This document shows positions 24,128-31,868 of a stretch of DNA of 64,000 nucleotides, one piece after another. Each line of letters begins with the position of its first letter. The stretch's first letter is position 1. The notes under the pieces are model-generated. The model worked only from the letters and a program-made list of their open reading frames with translations, made no database searches and was not told the origin of the DNA. The stretch comes from Acidobacteria bacterium Ga0077534 (GTDB lineage: Bacteria; Acidobacteriota; Blastocatellia; Pyrinomonadales; Pyrinomonadaceae): the NCBI GenBank assembly GCA_001464455.1, contig LNEI01000018.1:186001-250000 (forward strand), given 5' to 3'. The translations under genes were made by a program, and so were the position numbers.

Positions 24128-24358
24128 ATGAACGTTGCCGAGACGATCCAAAGAAAGGTTTTTCACCTTCCGCTCAAAGCCCAGGAGGAGGTTTTGGAAG
24201 CCGTTGAACATATCGAAGAGAAATATGATCTCGGCGATAAACCGACGGACTCTGAACCCTATCCTCTCGGGTTGATCGCTAACCTAGCAACTGACATGGG
24301 CGTAACAGATTTTTCCGACCGTCACGATTACTACGCAAACGGAAAACTGGAGGACTAA
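24128..24358 (+). CDS. Antitoxin-like protein of a PIN toxin-antitoxin pair
   Basis: A 76-residue acidic protein. Its start (MNVAETIQRKVFHLPLKAQEEVLEAVEHIEEKY) has the helical pattern of DUF2281 or VapB-like antitoxins, where a short N-terminal helix pair ends in E-x-L-x-F/Y-I-E-x-L. The rest is acidic and likely disordered before binding toxin. The PIN gene starts 4 bp after its stop. Confidence 0.65.
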   Translation: MNVAETIQRKVFHLPLKAQEEVLEAVEHIEEKYDLGDKPTDSEPYPLGLIANLATDMGVTDFSDRHDYYANGKLED

Positions 24359-24362
24359 AGGG

Positions 24363-24782
24363 TTGGCTAGGCCGACGATCTTTTTAGATACTGCTTACAT
24401 TAACGCGCTAATTAACTCGCGCGATCAATGGCACACAAAGGCCGTTGCGTGGCAACAAAAGCTTGATAAGGAAAAACCGTTGATCCTGACCACGCAATTG
24501 ATACTCGTCGAGGTCGGCAACGGCCTTTCGGCAATTCGCTTTCGGCAGCAAGCGGTCGCCGTTATTCGACTTCTTCGTAACAGTGGTCATGTCGAAGTTG
24601 TCGAGGTTGCTCCCGATACTTTCGAAAGAGCCTTGGAGCTTTATGAAAATAGGGTCGACAAAGATTGGGGGCTAACAGACTGCTTTTCTTTCGTGACAAT
24701 GACTTCAAAAGGTATCATCGATGCACTGAGTACTGATGATCATTTTCGGCAAGCTGGATTTAATGCGTTGCTGCTAGACTAA
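24363..24782 (+). CDS. PIN-domain ribonuclease toxin (VapC-like)
   Basis: A 139-residue protein starting with TTG; the GGAGGA at the end of the antitoxin frame is its ribosome binding site. The four PIN acidic positions can be placed: D9 (FLDTAY), E50 (LVEVGN), D106 (LTDCFSF) and D125/D126 (STDDHF). It should cleave RNA in a Mg-dependent way and be held inactive by the partner encoded just upstream. Confidence 0.8.
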   Translation: MARPTIFLDTAYINALINSRDQWHTKAVAWQQKLDKEKPLILTTQLILVEVGNGLSAIRFRQQAVAVIRLLRNSGHVEVVEVAPDTFERALELYENRVDKDWGLTDCFSFVTMTSKGIIDALSTDDHFRQAGFNALLLD

Positions 24783-24902
24783 TTTCATCTTCTTTGTTGG
24801 AACTTTTACTTTTTCGCCTTCGTAACAATTGATGACAAGGCGAGGCCCGCGTGCTTAGTAGTTTTTGATGGCCTAGGGCAAAATGTTTTCTGGAGAAACG
24901 CG

Positions 24903-25496
24903 TTGGAAGCATTAAAGGCTGTAACGGAAATTGATGGAGCGGAACTCGTCAGGCGTGCCCGGGCTGGTGACGGTGCGGCTTGGGAAGAGATCGTGTCTTC
25001 GTTTTCAAGGCGAATTTTCAATCTCGCTTACCGTTTCACCTCGAATGTCGACACCGCCGAAGATCTGACGCAGGATGTTTTCATTCGCGTTTATAGGAGT
25101 CTCGAGCAGTACGACGCCAAGCAGGGTGACCTCGCGAATTGGTTGATGCGACTGGCCCGAAATTTGATAATCGATGATTACCGCCATCGACAGCGAAACC
25201 CGCAAAACACGATGGCAGACGCGGTGGACGACCACCAATATCACCTTCGTGCCGCTGGGACCTCGGCCCATAAGGAGATCGAGCGAAAGGAACTGGCGTC
25301 GCAAGTGCAGGAAGGAATTGACAAGCTGCCGGAAGATCTCAGGACATGCGTGATCTTGCGAGACATCGAGGAGCTAACCTATCAGGAGATAGTCGATGTG
25401 CTGCGAATACCGGAAGGAACCGTGAAGTCACGAATTAACCGCGGACGCATTGAGTTAGCGAAGATTTTGAGACGGATGAGGGTTGTTACCATTTAA
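24903..25496 (+). CDS. ECF-type RNA polymerase sigma factor
   Basis: A 197-residue sigma factor with region 2 (LAYRFTSNVDTAEDLTQDVFIRVYRSL, then LANWLMRLARNLIIDDYR) and region 4 (LPEDLRTCVILRDIEELTYQEI followed by VDVLRIPEGTVKSRINRGR). The TTG start at 24903 is used because CTGGAG precedes it and no ATG fits. It is followed by a 50-residue ORF and a gene for a double zinc-finger anti-sigma protein, so it is probably controlled by that membrane protein. The regulon is unknown. Confidence 0.88.
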   Translation: MEALKAVTEIDGAELVRRARAGDGAAWEEIVSSFSRRIFNLAYRFTSNVDTAEDLTQDVFIRVYRSLEQYDAKQGDLANWLMRLARNLIIDDYRHRQRNPQNTMADAVDDHQYHLRAAGTSAHKEIERKELASQVQEGIDKLPEDLRTCVILRDIEELTYQEIVDVLRIPEGTVKSRINRGRIELAKILRRMRVVTI

Positions 25497-25500
25497 CATT

Positions 25501-25653
25501 ATGGACCCGAAAGAAGAACAACAAGAATCATACGGCGCGGATGCGGCGGAATTAACTGCTGAGGTTGGAACCGAATTAGCAGTGGACGGAATATTTGAAA
25601 CAGCCGGCGACGTGATCGGCGGCATCCTAGACGTGGTCTCGATCGATATTTGA
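25501..25653 (+). CDS. Small acidic ORF between sigma factor and anti-sigma factor
   Basis: A 50-residue frame beginning MDPKEEQQESYGADAAEL 4 bp after the sigma factor stop. The first half is strongly acidic and polar; the second half (AVDGIFETAGDVIGGILDVV) is Gly-rich, hydrophobic and amphipathic. A GAGGG lies about 20 nt upstream, a loose ribosome binding site. It resembles no family I know. Position suggests a part in the sigma/anti-sigma switch, but this is inference and it could be untranslated. Confidence 0.45.
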   Translation: MDPKEEQQESYGADAAELTAEVGTELAVDGIFETAGDVIGGILDVVSIDI

Positions 25654-25682
25654 TCTGAATCAGGCAAGGGGCGAGAGTTTTT

Positions 25683-26474
25683 ATGATAAGGGAGCAGGAG
25701 AATATAATCAGTTGTTCAACGTTCGAGGAACTGTTGACCGATTATTTGGACAAGACGCTTGAGAGCCGTGCTCACAGGTCCGTCGCGGCACACGCTTTGG
25801 CGTGCCCGCTCTGTCATTCCCTGCTTAACGATGTAAAAGATTCGCTCGCTGTTTGTCAGCAGATCGCCGCCCCCAGGGCATCGATGACGCGGCTTGAAGC
25901 CCGCGTGCTCTCGATGACCATGCCTGAAACGGCGATGACGTGCGAAGATTTCGAATCGCACCTGACCGATTATCTCGATGGATTTCTGCCCGCAGCTGCG
26001 TTCCACCGTTGGGAACGCCACGCTGCCCTCTGCTCGGGCTGCGAAGATCTGCCCGGCATGGTCGTCCGCTCGATCGCATCGCTTTATACATACAAAACGG
26101 AAGAACTAGCCGTTCCGGCGGGCCTACACGAGAGAATTTTGAACCTCACGCTCGGCACTGCGAAAGCAGACGAAATAAAACCGTCGTGGACATCGCAGGT
26201 CGGCGAATGGATCCGCGGTATCAGCATGCCGGTCCGCATTCCACAGCTCGCTCCGGTCGCGATGATGATGCTTTTTGCGTTCTTGATGGTGAGCCAGACG
26301 GTTTCAGCGGATGGTTCGCTTTCGGGCGTTTATCAGGAGAGCGTCGAGCTTGCCAAGCAAACTTATCAGCAGGGCTCCGACGCCTGGAACGGTAAGCCGG
26401 TAGCGATCGAGCAGGATCCGGATCAGGAACCAGTGACGGGCACCGTGCCAGTCTCGAACGGAGGCAACGACTAA
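25683..26474 (+). CDS. Membrane anti-sigma factor with two zf-HC2 zinc fingers
   Basis: A 263-residue protein. It has two copies of the anti-sigma zinc motif: H37-x3-C41-x2-C44, preceded by C11-STFEELLTDYLD, and H113-x3-C117-x2-C120, preceded by C87-EDFESHLTDYLDG. A single membrane helix (PVAMMMLFAFLMVSQTV) follows in the last third, and a short acidic outer tail ends the protein. Anti-sigma factors of this class hold an ECF sigma factor at the inner membrane. Two fingers in one protein is unusual and looks like internal duplication. The next gene starts directly after the stop. Confidence 0.75.
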   Translation: MIREQENIISCSTFEELLTDYLDKTLESRAHRSVAAHALACPLCHSLLNDVKDSLAVCQQIAAPRASMTRLEARVLSMTMPETAMTCEDFESHLTDYLDGFLPAAAFHRWERHAALCSGCEDLPGMVVRSIASLYTYKTEELAVPAGLHERILNLTLGTAKADEIKPSWTSQVGEWIRGISMPVRIPQLAPVAMMMLFAFLMVSQTVSADGSLSGVYQESVELAKQTYQQGSDAWNGKPVAIEQDPDQEPVTGTVPVSNGGND

Positions 26475-27233
26475 ATGAATTGTGCCTATCACAGTCATCA
26501 GGCAGCTACAGTTAGCTGCAACGGATGCGGGAAAGCTCTCTGTCCGGGGTGCGACCATCGGATCAAGGGCTTTCCGTATTGTCAGGACTGTATCGTTTCA
26601 GGCATTGACCTTTTACGTCAGCAGTCCCGCTCGACAGGCAGCATTCCGTTTGTGCAGAAACGCACTTCGCCGATCATTGCAACCCTGCTGTCCTTTATTT
26701 GTCCCGGCCTCGGTGCCGCCTATAACGGCCAGACCGTTAAAGCACTCGTCTATTTCGGGATCTTCATCGGCCTTTTTCAAATGGCCTTGCTCACGGGCAC
26801 GCCTTTGTTCATGTTTGGAATGATGGGAATGTGGGGCTTTGCCGCCTTGGATTCGTTCCGGACGGCCCAGATGATCCGGTCAGGCCTGACGCCTGACGTA
26901 GCGGACGACATTTTGGTCAAGCGTTTTTCGGGGAATCCGAAATTGTGGGGCGTGGTCCTGCTTGTCCTCGGATTTACCTTTGTGCTGCAGAATATCATCC
27001 CCGTTCGCGGCCTTTTGCGAGGCATCTTGCCGCTGATGCTGATCGGCCTCGGCATCTATCTGCTGAAAGGCTACATTTTCAAACAGAAAGTGGACAAGGC
27101 GAACTGGGATAGCGCGGCATCATCGACTAGCTTTGCGCTGTCGAATCCGCGCTATAATGAACAGGACTACAACGTCGGCCCGAATAATTTCGCCGACCGT
27201 TCGCGTAGCGGCAGTTGGAGAGACGCTTCTTAA
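26475..27233 (+). CDS. B-box zinc-finger membrane protein
   Basis: A 252-residue protein with an N-terminal B-box-like zinc finger (C-AYHSHQAATVSCNGCGKALCPGC, then YCQDC), a basic linker, and four or more hydrophobic segments (IIATLLSFICPGLGAAYNG, LVYFGIFIGLFQMALL, WGVVLLVLGFTFVLQNIIP, ILPLMLIGLGIYLLKGYIF). The tail is polar. The pattern is common in Acidobacteriota; function unknown. It abuts the anti-sigma gene without a gap and probably belongs to the same transcript. Confidence 0.65.
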   Translation: MNCAYHSHQAATVSCNGCGKALCPGCDHRIKGFPYCQDCIVSGIDLLRQQSRSTGSIPFVQKRTSPIIATLLSFICPGLGAAYNGQTVKALVYFGIFIGLFQMALLTGTPLFMFGMMGMWGFAALDSFRTAQMIRSGLTPDVADDILVKRFSGNPKLWGVVLLVLGFTFVLQNIIPVRGLLRGILPLMLIGLGIYLLKGYIFKQKVDKANWDSAASSTSFALSNPRYNEQDYNVGPNNFADRSRSGSWRDAS

Positions 27234-27248
27234 GGAGTTTTACGTTTT

Positions 27249-27449
27249 ATGTTAAAAGTAGCATCCGTTGGTGGCAGTATTATAGCGATCCTCGCCTTGC
27301 TCGTCGTCCTTTTGAAGGCGTTGGTAGGCTTTGTCGGGTTCATCTCGATGGCGATCAAGATCCTCATCGTTCTCGCTTTTATCGCAGTTTTTGCAGCGGT
27401 TGGATTTCTGGTCTTTCGTGCCTGGCAGGGCAACCGAAGGCGTGATTAG
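27249..27449 (+). CDS. Small two-helix membrane protein
   Basis: A 66-residue protein, almost wholly hydrophobic, with two membrane helices and a basic end (WQGNRRRD). A good ribosome binding site (AAGGAG) lies upstream and the gap to the previous gene is 15 bp, so it is probably the last gene of the sigma-factor transcript. No function can be given. Confidence 0.6.
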   Translation: MLKVASVGGSIIAILALLVVLLKALVGFVGFISMAIKILIVLAFIAVFAAVGFLVFRAWQGNRRRD

Positions 27450-27726
27450 CGTCAAATCTTTACAATTCTTCACATAAGCCGTTCGTCTCGTCGAGCTTAG
27501 ATGCTTGCCTTTTCGGACGGTTTATGTTTTTATTAACGTTCCGATAAGGTTTTTTTATTAGGAAGTTAATTTGGTCCCCCACGACAGTAGACGATTGCCC
27601 TGTAGGGTAAGCGTTTGACTAGGTTTCGCGTTAGTCGCTCGCGGCTATTCTTGCGTGATTCCAAGTACTTTGCAACCGCTGGATGTTGCAGGTGCGCAAG
27701 ATCATTAAAAGGAGCTTTACAGCACG

Positions 27727-28551
27727 ATGCAGAAAAACGATAAGTCATACACTTTTCTTTTATCGCACTCATCAAAATCGAAGATATATATTAAGCGGGT
27801 AGCCATTAAAAAGAGCTATCTGCATTTTGGTACTATTGGCATTTTATTAGTATTTGGAATTTCCGCTCTTTCTATCGGCATGAGCGGTATCGTCAGAAAC
27901 GCGGCCTTCGCCGAAACGGCCGCAATCATTTCTCCCGCAGCTCAGATCGCACAGCCTCCCGTTCAGACTCAGACCCAAGCAGAAACACCAGACTATTCGC
28001 GGCCTCAGCTTCCGAACGAACTCGCTTTTAACAGCGGCGGCCCGGCTGATGGTTCGAACGAAGACGGTGAGACCGCCGCGATCGAGGCACAGCTCGACAT
28101 CATCCGAGCCACCTCAAACCCGGCGAATCTGCCGACGATATGGGCACACCTCGGCAAGATCAATAACGAATTCGGTTTCCGCCGCAATCCGTTTGGCGGC
28201 CGCACATATGAGTTTCACGCTGGAATGGACATCGACGGCGAACGCGGCGACCTGATCGTCGCCCCGGCAAACGGCACGGTCGTCTCGGCCGGCTACAAAG
28301 GTGGCTACGGCAATCTCGTCGAGATCGACCACGGAAACGGCCTGACAACCCGCTACGGCCACATGTCGAAGATCGAAACCGAAACCGGAGCCACGATCAC
28401 CCGCGGCCAGCTTATCGGCCAGGTCGGCTCCACCGGCCGCTCCACCGGCCCACACCTCCACTACGAACTCCTCCTAAACGACAAAGCCATCAACCCCCGT
28501 CACTTCCTCCCGACAGAACCGACGGATCTGACGAAGCTTGTTAAGAAGTAG
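27727..28551 (+). CDS. M23 family metallopeptidase, membrane-anchored
   Basis: A 274-residue protein with a basic N-terminus, one membrane helix (about 37-57), a Pro/Gln-rich linker, and a LytM/M23 domain in the last 130 residues: FGFRRNPFGGRTYEFHAGMDI supplies the first zinc ligands (H and D) and GPHLHYELLLN the HxH motif. It should cut peptide cross-links in peptidoglycan or act as a factor for cell-wall enzymes. GGAG lies 13 nt upstream of the ATG. A terminator follows. Confidence 0.88.
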   Translation: MQKNDKSYTFLLSHSSKSKIYIKRVAIKKSYLHFGTIGILLVFGISALSIGMSGIVRNAAFAETAAIISPAAQIAQPPVQTQTQAETPDYSRPQLPNELAFNSGGPADGSNEDGETAAIEAQLDIIRATSNPANLPTIWAHLGKINNEFGFRRNPFGGRTYEFHAGMDIDGERGDLIVAPANGTVVSAGYKGGYGNLVEIDHGNGLTTRYGHMSKIETETGATITRGQLIGQVGSTGRSTGPHLHYELLLNDKAINPRHFLPTEPTDLTKLVKK

Positions 28552-28570
28552 TTCTTTCGTTAACGAAATC

Positions 28571-28603
28571 AAAAAGCGGGCCTCATATCGGGCCCGCTTT
28601 TTT
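28571..28603 (+). terminator. Rho-independent terminator
   Basis: A 12-bp perfect stem (AAAAAGCGGGCC with its complement) with an 8-nt loop and a T run. It lies between convergent genes and may work both ways. Confidence 0.92.
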
Positions 28604-28626
28604 GCGTCTGAAATATCTGGCTAATT

Positions 28627-29379
28627 CTATTTACGAAAGTTATGCTCCTCATACTTCGGGGCACTCGACAGTGCGTGTTTCAGTAGGAAACTCCACGCCT
28701 TGGCATTGATCTCGGCCGACTTTCCGTAATAGTCATGCGTGTGGCCCGACATCTCGTTGTAATCGACCGGAAACCCCGCACCGATCAGAGCGTCGAGCGT
28801 CGCTCTAACAGCGTTGACAGGAACAAACCGATCCGCAGTCCCGATGAAGATCGAGAACGGTATCTTGCGTCTTGAGCCCTCGATAATCGAACTGTCATCG
28901 CCCCGTAATGCACCGGCATGCACCGCCGTCGCAGCAAAGTACTCCGATTCGAGCAGCGAAAAGTAAAACGCGACCCCCGCACCCGCCGAATGGCCAAAAA
29001 GATAGACCCTTTTAGGATCGATCGGATACTTTGCCTTCAGGCTCTCGACCAGTTCGTGCATGTATGCCGGGCCATCGGCTGGTATCGCCCAACCTCTCAT
29101 ATCGGCAGCGTCCGGCCCGACGATGATGAACCCCTCTTTCTTAGCAAGATCTTTCCACTTTTCAGCCAGCGACATCCCGTTTCGCCCCGATCCATGAAGC
29201 AGCACCACCAACGGAACCGGCTTCGCCGCATCGAGCTTTTCGGGCACAAAAAGGTAATATGCTCGCTCCTTACCATTCGACCGTATCAGCCCCTTCTCAA
29301 TATTCTGCGAAGCCGCATTCAACTGAAGGCCGAATAAAATCAAGAGGAAAACTGTAACGGCTGTTGTGAGAGCTTTCAT
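28627..29379 (-). CDS. Secreted alpha/beta-hydrolase (PHB depolymerase / feruloyl esterase-like)
   Basis: A 250-residue protein. The ATG at 29379 gives a signal peptide (MKALTTAVTVFLLILFGLQLNA). Hydrolase landmarks are the oxyanion region VPLVVLLHGSGRNG, the nucleophile elbow GHSAG (LFGHSAGAGVAF), an Asp in FIGTADRFVPV, and the catalytic His in MSGHTHDY. This set fits the poly(3-hydroxybutyrate) depolymerase/feruloyl esterase (CE1/LpqC) group. The natural substrate is not known. Confidence 0.8.
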   Translation of the reverse strand: MKALTTAVTVFLLILFGLQLNAASQNIEKGLIRSNGKERAYYLFVPEKLDAAKPVPLVVLLHGSGRNGMSLAEKWKDLAKKEGFIIVGPDAADMRGWAIPADGPAYMHELVESLKAKYPIDPKRVYLFGHSAGAGVAFYFSLLESEYFAATAVHAGALRGDDSSIIEGSRRKIPFSIFIGTADRFVPVNAVRATLDALIGAGFPVDYNEMSGHTHDYYGKSAEINAKAWSFLLKHALSSAPKYEEHNFRK

Positions 29380-29454
29380 AAACAAACGCGGTGGTGAGAT
29401 ACGGTTCTATTTTTGCCTGAGGACCCATCAAAGCGCTTTCGACACGCCTACTGC

Positions 29455-29970
29455 TCAATAAATTTTTCTGTTGAAAGCCTTGCCCCCGCCCGCGAAACCA
29501 GAACCGTCTCCAAAACTAAGCCATCCTAACGACAACTCTGCCGATCGAGGGCTCACGAATGAAGTCTTTCTTTTTAATAGATCCCAGGCTTTCGCCGTGT
29601 CATTGGCAATTCTGAATGTATGTGAGTCATTCAGAAGTAAGACCGGATCGTTCTCGGTCGCGGCGATTGCTTCAGTTGAATAAAACTTCTTTCCGTTGCC
29701 AAAGTTGAAGGTGAAACCTCGAGCTATACCATTCTCGTCCTTCACATTTAGGTACAAGAGAACGTAAACGTAGTAAATCGGCTTGTCGCCCGTATTTGTA
29801 ACGGTTACTTCCAGTTGGTGTATCCAGTCAGAAACATCATTGCCCTTAAATTCGACTTTGAGAGGCGCCGCTACGGGAAATCTGTTCTCGATCGAGATTT
29901 GACCTGATGCAATTCTGTGAGCCCCGGAAACCAAAAAGAGCAACGCTAATAGCAATAATGAACGCTTCAT
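29455..29970 (-). CDS. Secreted hypothetical protein with a beta-sandwich-like domain
   Basis: A 171-residue protein starting MKRSLLLLALLFLVSG with a clear signal peptide. The in-frame extension upstream lies inside the previous gene and is rejected. The middle (EVTVTNTGDKPIYYVYVLLYLN) has the look of an immunoglobulin-like domain. The start overlaps the stop of the gene upstream by 4 bp, so the two are translationally coupled. No family is recognised. Confidence 0.6.
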   Translation of the reverse strand: MKRSLLLLALLFLVSGAHRIASGQISIENRFPVAAPLKVEFKGNDVSDWIHQLEVTVTNTGDKPIYYVYVLLYLNVKDENGIARGFTFNFGNGKKFYSTEAIAATENDPVLLLNDSHTFRIANDTAKAWDLLKRKTSFVSPRSAELSLGWLSFGDGSGFAGGGKAFNRKIY

Positions 29971-31223
29971 TTCGATTCTCGTGTCAAAGGAACCCACCGC
30001 TTCGAATCTTTCGGATCCTGTTTTTGCCACTGCCCGCCGCTCCAGCGTGTTCCGTCCTCGAAATCGATGTAGGAGATATCGAGCACAGCTAATGAGATCG
30101 TATTAATGTCCTGACGACTCTTAAGGAAGCGCATCAGCGAGCCCGGACGGTCTTCGTCGATCACGATCTCAAATAATTGCCCGGGTCCGACACGCGGCTG
30201 CCGGACATTTTCAACCTGCGTGACCGGATGAGGGCCATAGCGCAGATTCGAAACCATCGGGCTGCCTGAATTGATCGCCTCCGGAAAAGAAATGCCAAGA
30301 GAGACCGATCTGATCGCTTTCCCGTATTCATTCTTCAACCTTAATCTCGTACCCGAAAGCCAGTCGCCATCCGCGGCAAAACGATCGTCAAAATTAAGAT
30401 CGCGGCCTCCTCGTGAGATTCCGATAAACTTAATTGGAGCATTGAAACTGTATTGGATCGATATCTGCTTGCTCTTGTCATCAGCATCTGAATGCCCCAG
30501 ATAACGATCAGCGTCGCGGATCCGGGCCGGAACGCCGGTCAGATTCCCTCTGCCCTCGAGATCGGCCCTAAACGCGATCCTGGCCGCGAAATAACCGTTT
30601 GTTGCACCCAACTGGCGCTTGGTGCGGGTTTCCATCGCAACATTCGACAAGTCCGGCGGTGGACCGTCACGCATGATCAGAGCCCTGAGTTCGGCGTCGT
30701 CTTTCGCGGCAAGCAGTTTTCTGACCTCCGCGATAAATCGTTCATAGCCATCCAGTGCACCGAGTAATCTTTCAGACTCCCCAAACTTGTCGGGCCCCCA
30801 ACTCGTCCCATCTCGAAAAAGGACAAAATCAACACTCAGTTTGTGACCACGCGATGTTTGATCATAACCCGTGACCGGATGAGAAAGCGTTTTCGCCGCG
30901 CCGCCTGCGAGTCCCCGCCCAAACCCCAGTTGACCGGCCATCGTTCCGGGCAAGCCAAGGAAAAAATGTGAGACCGTGCCTTCCCGATCATTAAGTATAA
31001 TAATGCTCCTGATCTCCTTAACACCCGTATTCCGAACGGTGTACCCAAACAGCTTGTAGTTAGACGGAGTTGGATAGATTCCGTCTATCGACAACTGAAC
31101 GGGACTGTCAGGCTGCTCGACCGCCTTAATGTTATCGGGAATCGGCTCAAGCTTAGCCTGAGCTTGAGCGGCAGTCACCGCCGCAAGAGCAAGGAACAGG
31201 ATCGATGCAAGTGTGGTCTTCAT
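29967..31223 (-). CDS. Secreted hypothetical protein, partner of the 29455 gene
   Basis: A 418-residue protein with a signal peptide (MKTTLASILFLALAAVTAAQAQA). It seems to contain three beta-rich segments, each built around a phrase like LFGYTVRNTGVKEIRSI or RLKNEYGKAIRSVSLGISFPE. These resemble the VTNTG strand of its partner and suggest repeated Ig-like domains. The end (SYIDFEDGTRWSGGQW) is Trp-rich. It is probably periplasmic or outside the cell. Function unknown; I have no family name for it. Confidence 0.6.
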   Translation of the reverse strand: MKTTLASILFLALAAVTAAQAQAKLEPIPDNIKAVEQPDSPVQLSIDGIYPTPSNYKLFGYTVRNTGVKEIRSIIILNDREGTVSHFFLGLPGTMAGQLGFGRGLAGGAAKTLSHPVTGYDQTSRGHKLSVDFVLFRDGTSWGPDKFGESERLLGALDGYERFIAEVRKLLAAKDDAELRALIMRDGPPPDLSNVAMETRTKRQLGATNGYFAARIAFRADLEGRGNLTGVPARIRDADRYLGHSDADDKSKQISIQYSFNAPIKFIGISRGGRDLNFDDRFAADGDWLSGTRLRLKNEYGKAIRSVSLGISFPEAINSGSPMVSNLRYGPHPVTQVENVRQPRVGPGQLFEIVIDEDRPGSLMRFLKSRQDINTISLAVLDISYIDFEDGTRWSGGQWQKQDPKDSKRWVPLTRESK

Positions 31224-31308
31224 AGTTCACCTGATTGAGAAGTTCGTTCAAAAATAGTATTACCGTTCGCGCGCTAGGTCAACTATTTTCGTATTCGCGA
31301 AGTAAAGC

Positions 31309-31450
31309 CGGGAACGCAGGCGCCCTCGCCTGCAAGCGTTCGGCTTTGCGGACGCTGACGCGGGTGCTGATCGTTCAACTTGAACACGCCTCGCCCTTCG
31401 TCACGCCGGAGGAACCGGCGCTGCAGCCGGGGCGGATGTGTTCCCGGCTA
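31309..31450. repeat. GC-rich dispersed-repeat-like element
   Basis: Outer arms AGCCGGGAAC and GTTCCCGGCT-like ends enclose smaller inverted pairs (GCAGGCG with CGCCTGC; GCCGG with CCGGC). The composition differs sharply from the flanks. It resembles small REP-like elements of Acidobacteriota, but only one copy is in this window. Confidence 0.45.
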
Positions 31451-31672
31451 TTGTTGACATGCTCCGATTTTATTCCTATCCTTGCAACATTGTCTTATCG
31501 TATTGCATCTAAGTAGCCTATAAGTTCTTTGAAAATCAGACAGTAGGACGCGGAGTTGAGGCCGAGATGACGGGAGTTTATCCGTAGTACATTGTCCTAT
31601 AAATAGTTTTTGAAAATTCACGAAAATCGGCTGTTTTTTCTCTATAACTCATTGAAAACACAGCAACTTACT

Positions 31673-31726
31673 TGTCCCACGAGGGGCGTGGGACACCTGT
31701 GGGACACTTTTGGGACAGATCGGGAC
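31673..31726. repeat. GGGACA hairpin and iterons
   Basis: TGTCCCACG (31673-31681) and CGTGGGACA (31687-31695) are perfect arms around a 5-nt loop. The word GGGAC then recurs three more times at about 11-12 bp steps. It could be an operator for the S46 peptidase gene about 140 bp downstream. Confidence 0.5.
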
Positions 31727-31868
31727 GCGGGGAGGTCGGGGTAGTGATTTTCTGGGCAACGGGTGGGGGATTTGAGGCACTAAATTACGGGGATTATGCG
31801 GGTGTAAGTTATACTTATGGCACCTGAATTTTAGGCAGAGAATAAACCAGCAGAACCATCGTAACGCT

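Larger units (their letters stand above)
31224..31868. other. 645-bp intergenic region with repeats and no convincing gene
   Basis: The left part holds a GC-rich inverted-repeat element (31309-31450). The middle is AT-rich. The right part has a GTGGGACA hairpin followed by spaced GGGACA words (31673-31726). A frame at 31235-31516 exists but is produced by the GC-rich repeat and is not called. The promoters of the two divergent neighbours should be here. Confidence 0.5.

Noticed and set aside
31235-31516. 93-codon frame in the spacer before the S46 gene
   Set aside because: Most of it is the translation of a GC-rich inverted-repeat element; no ribosome binding site.
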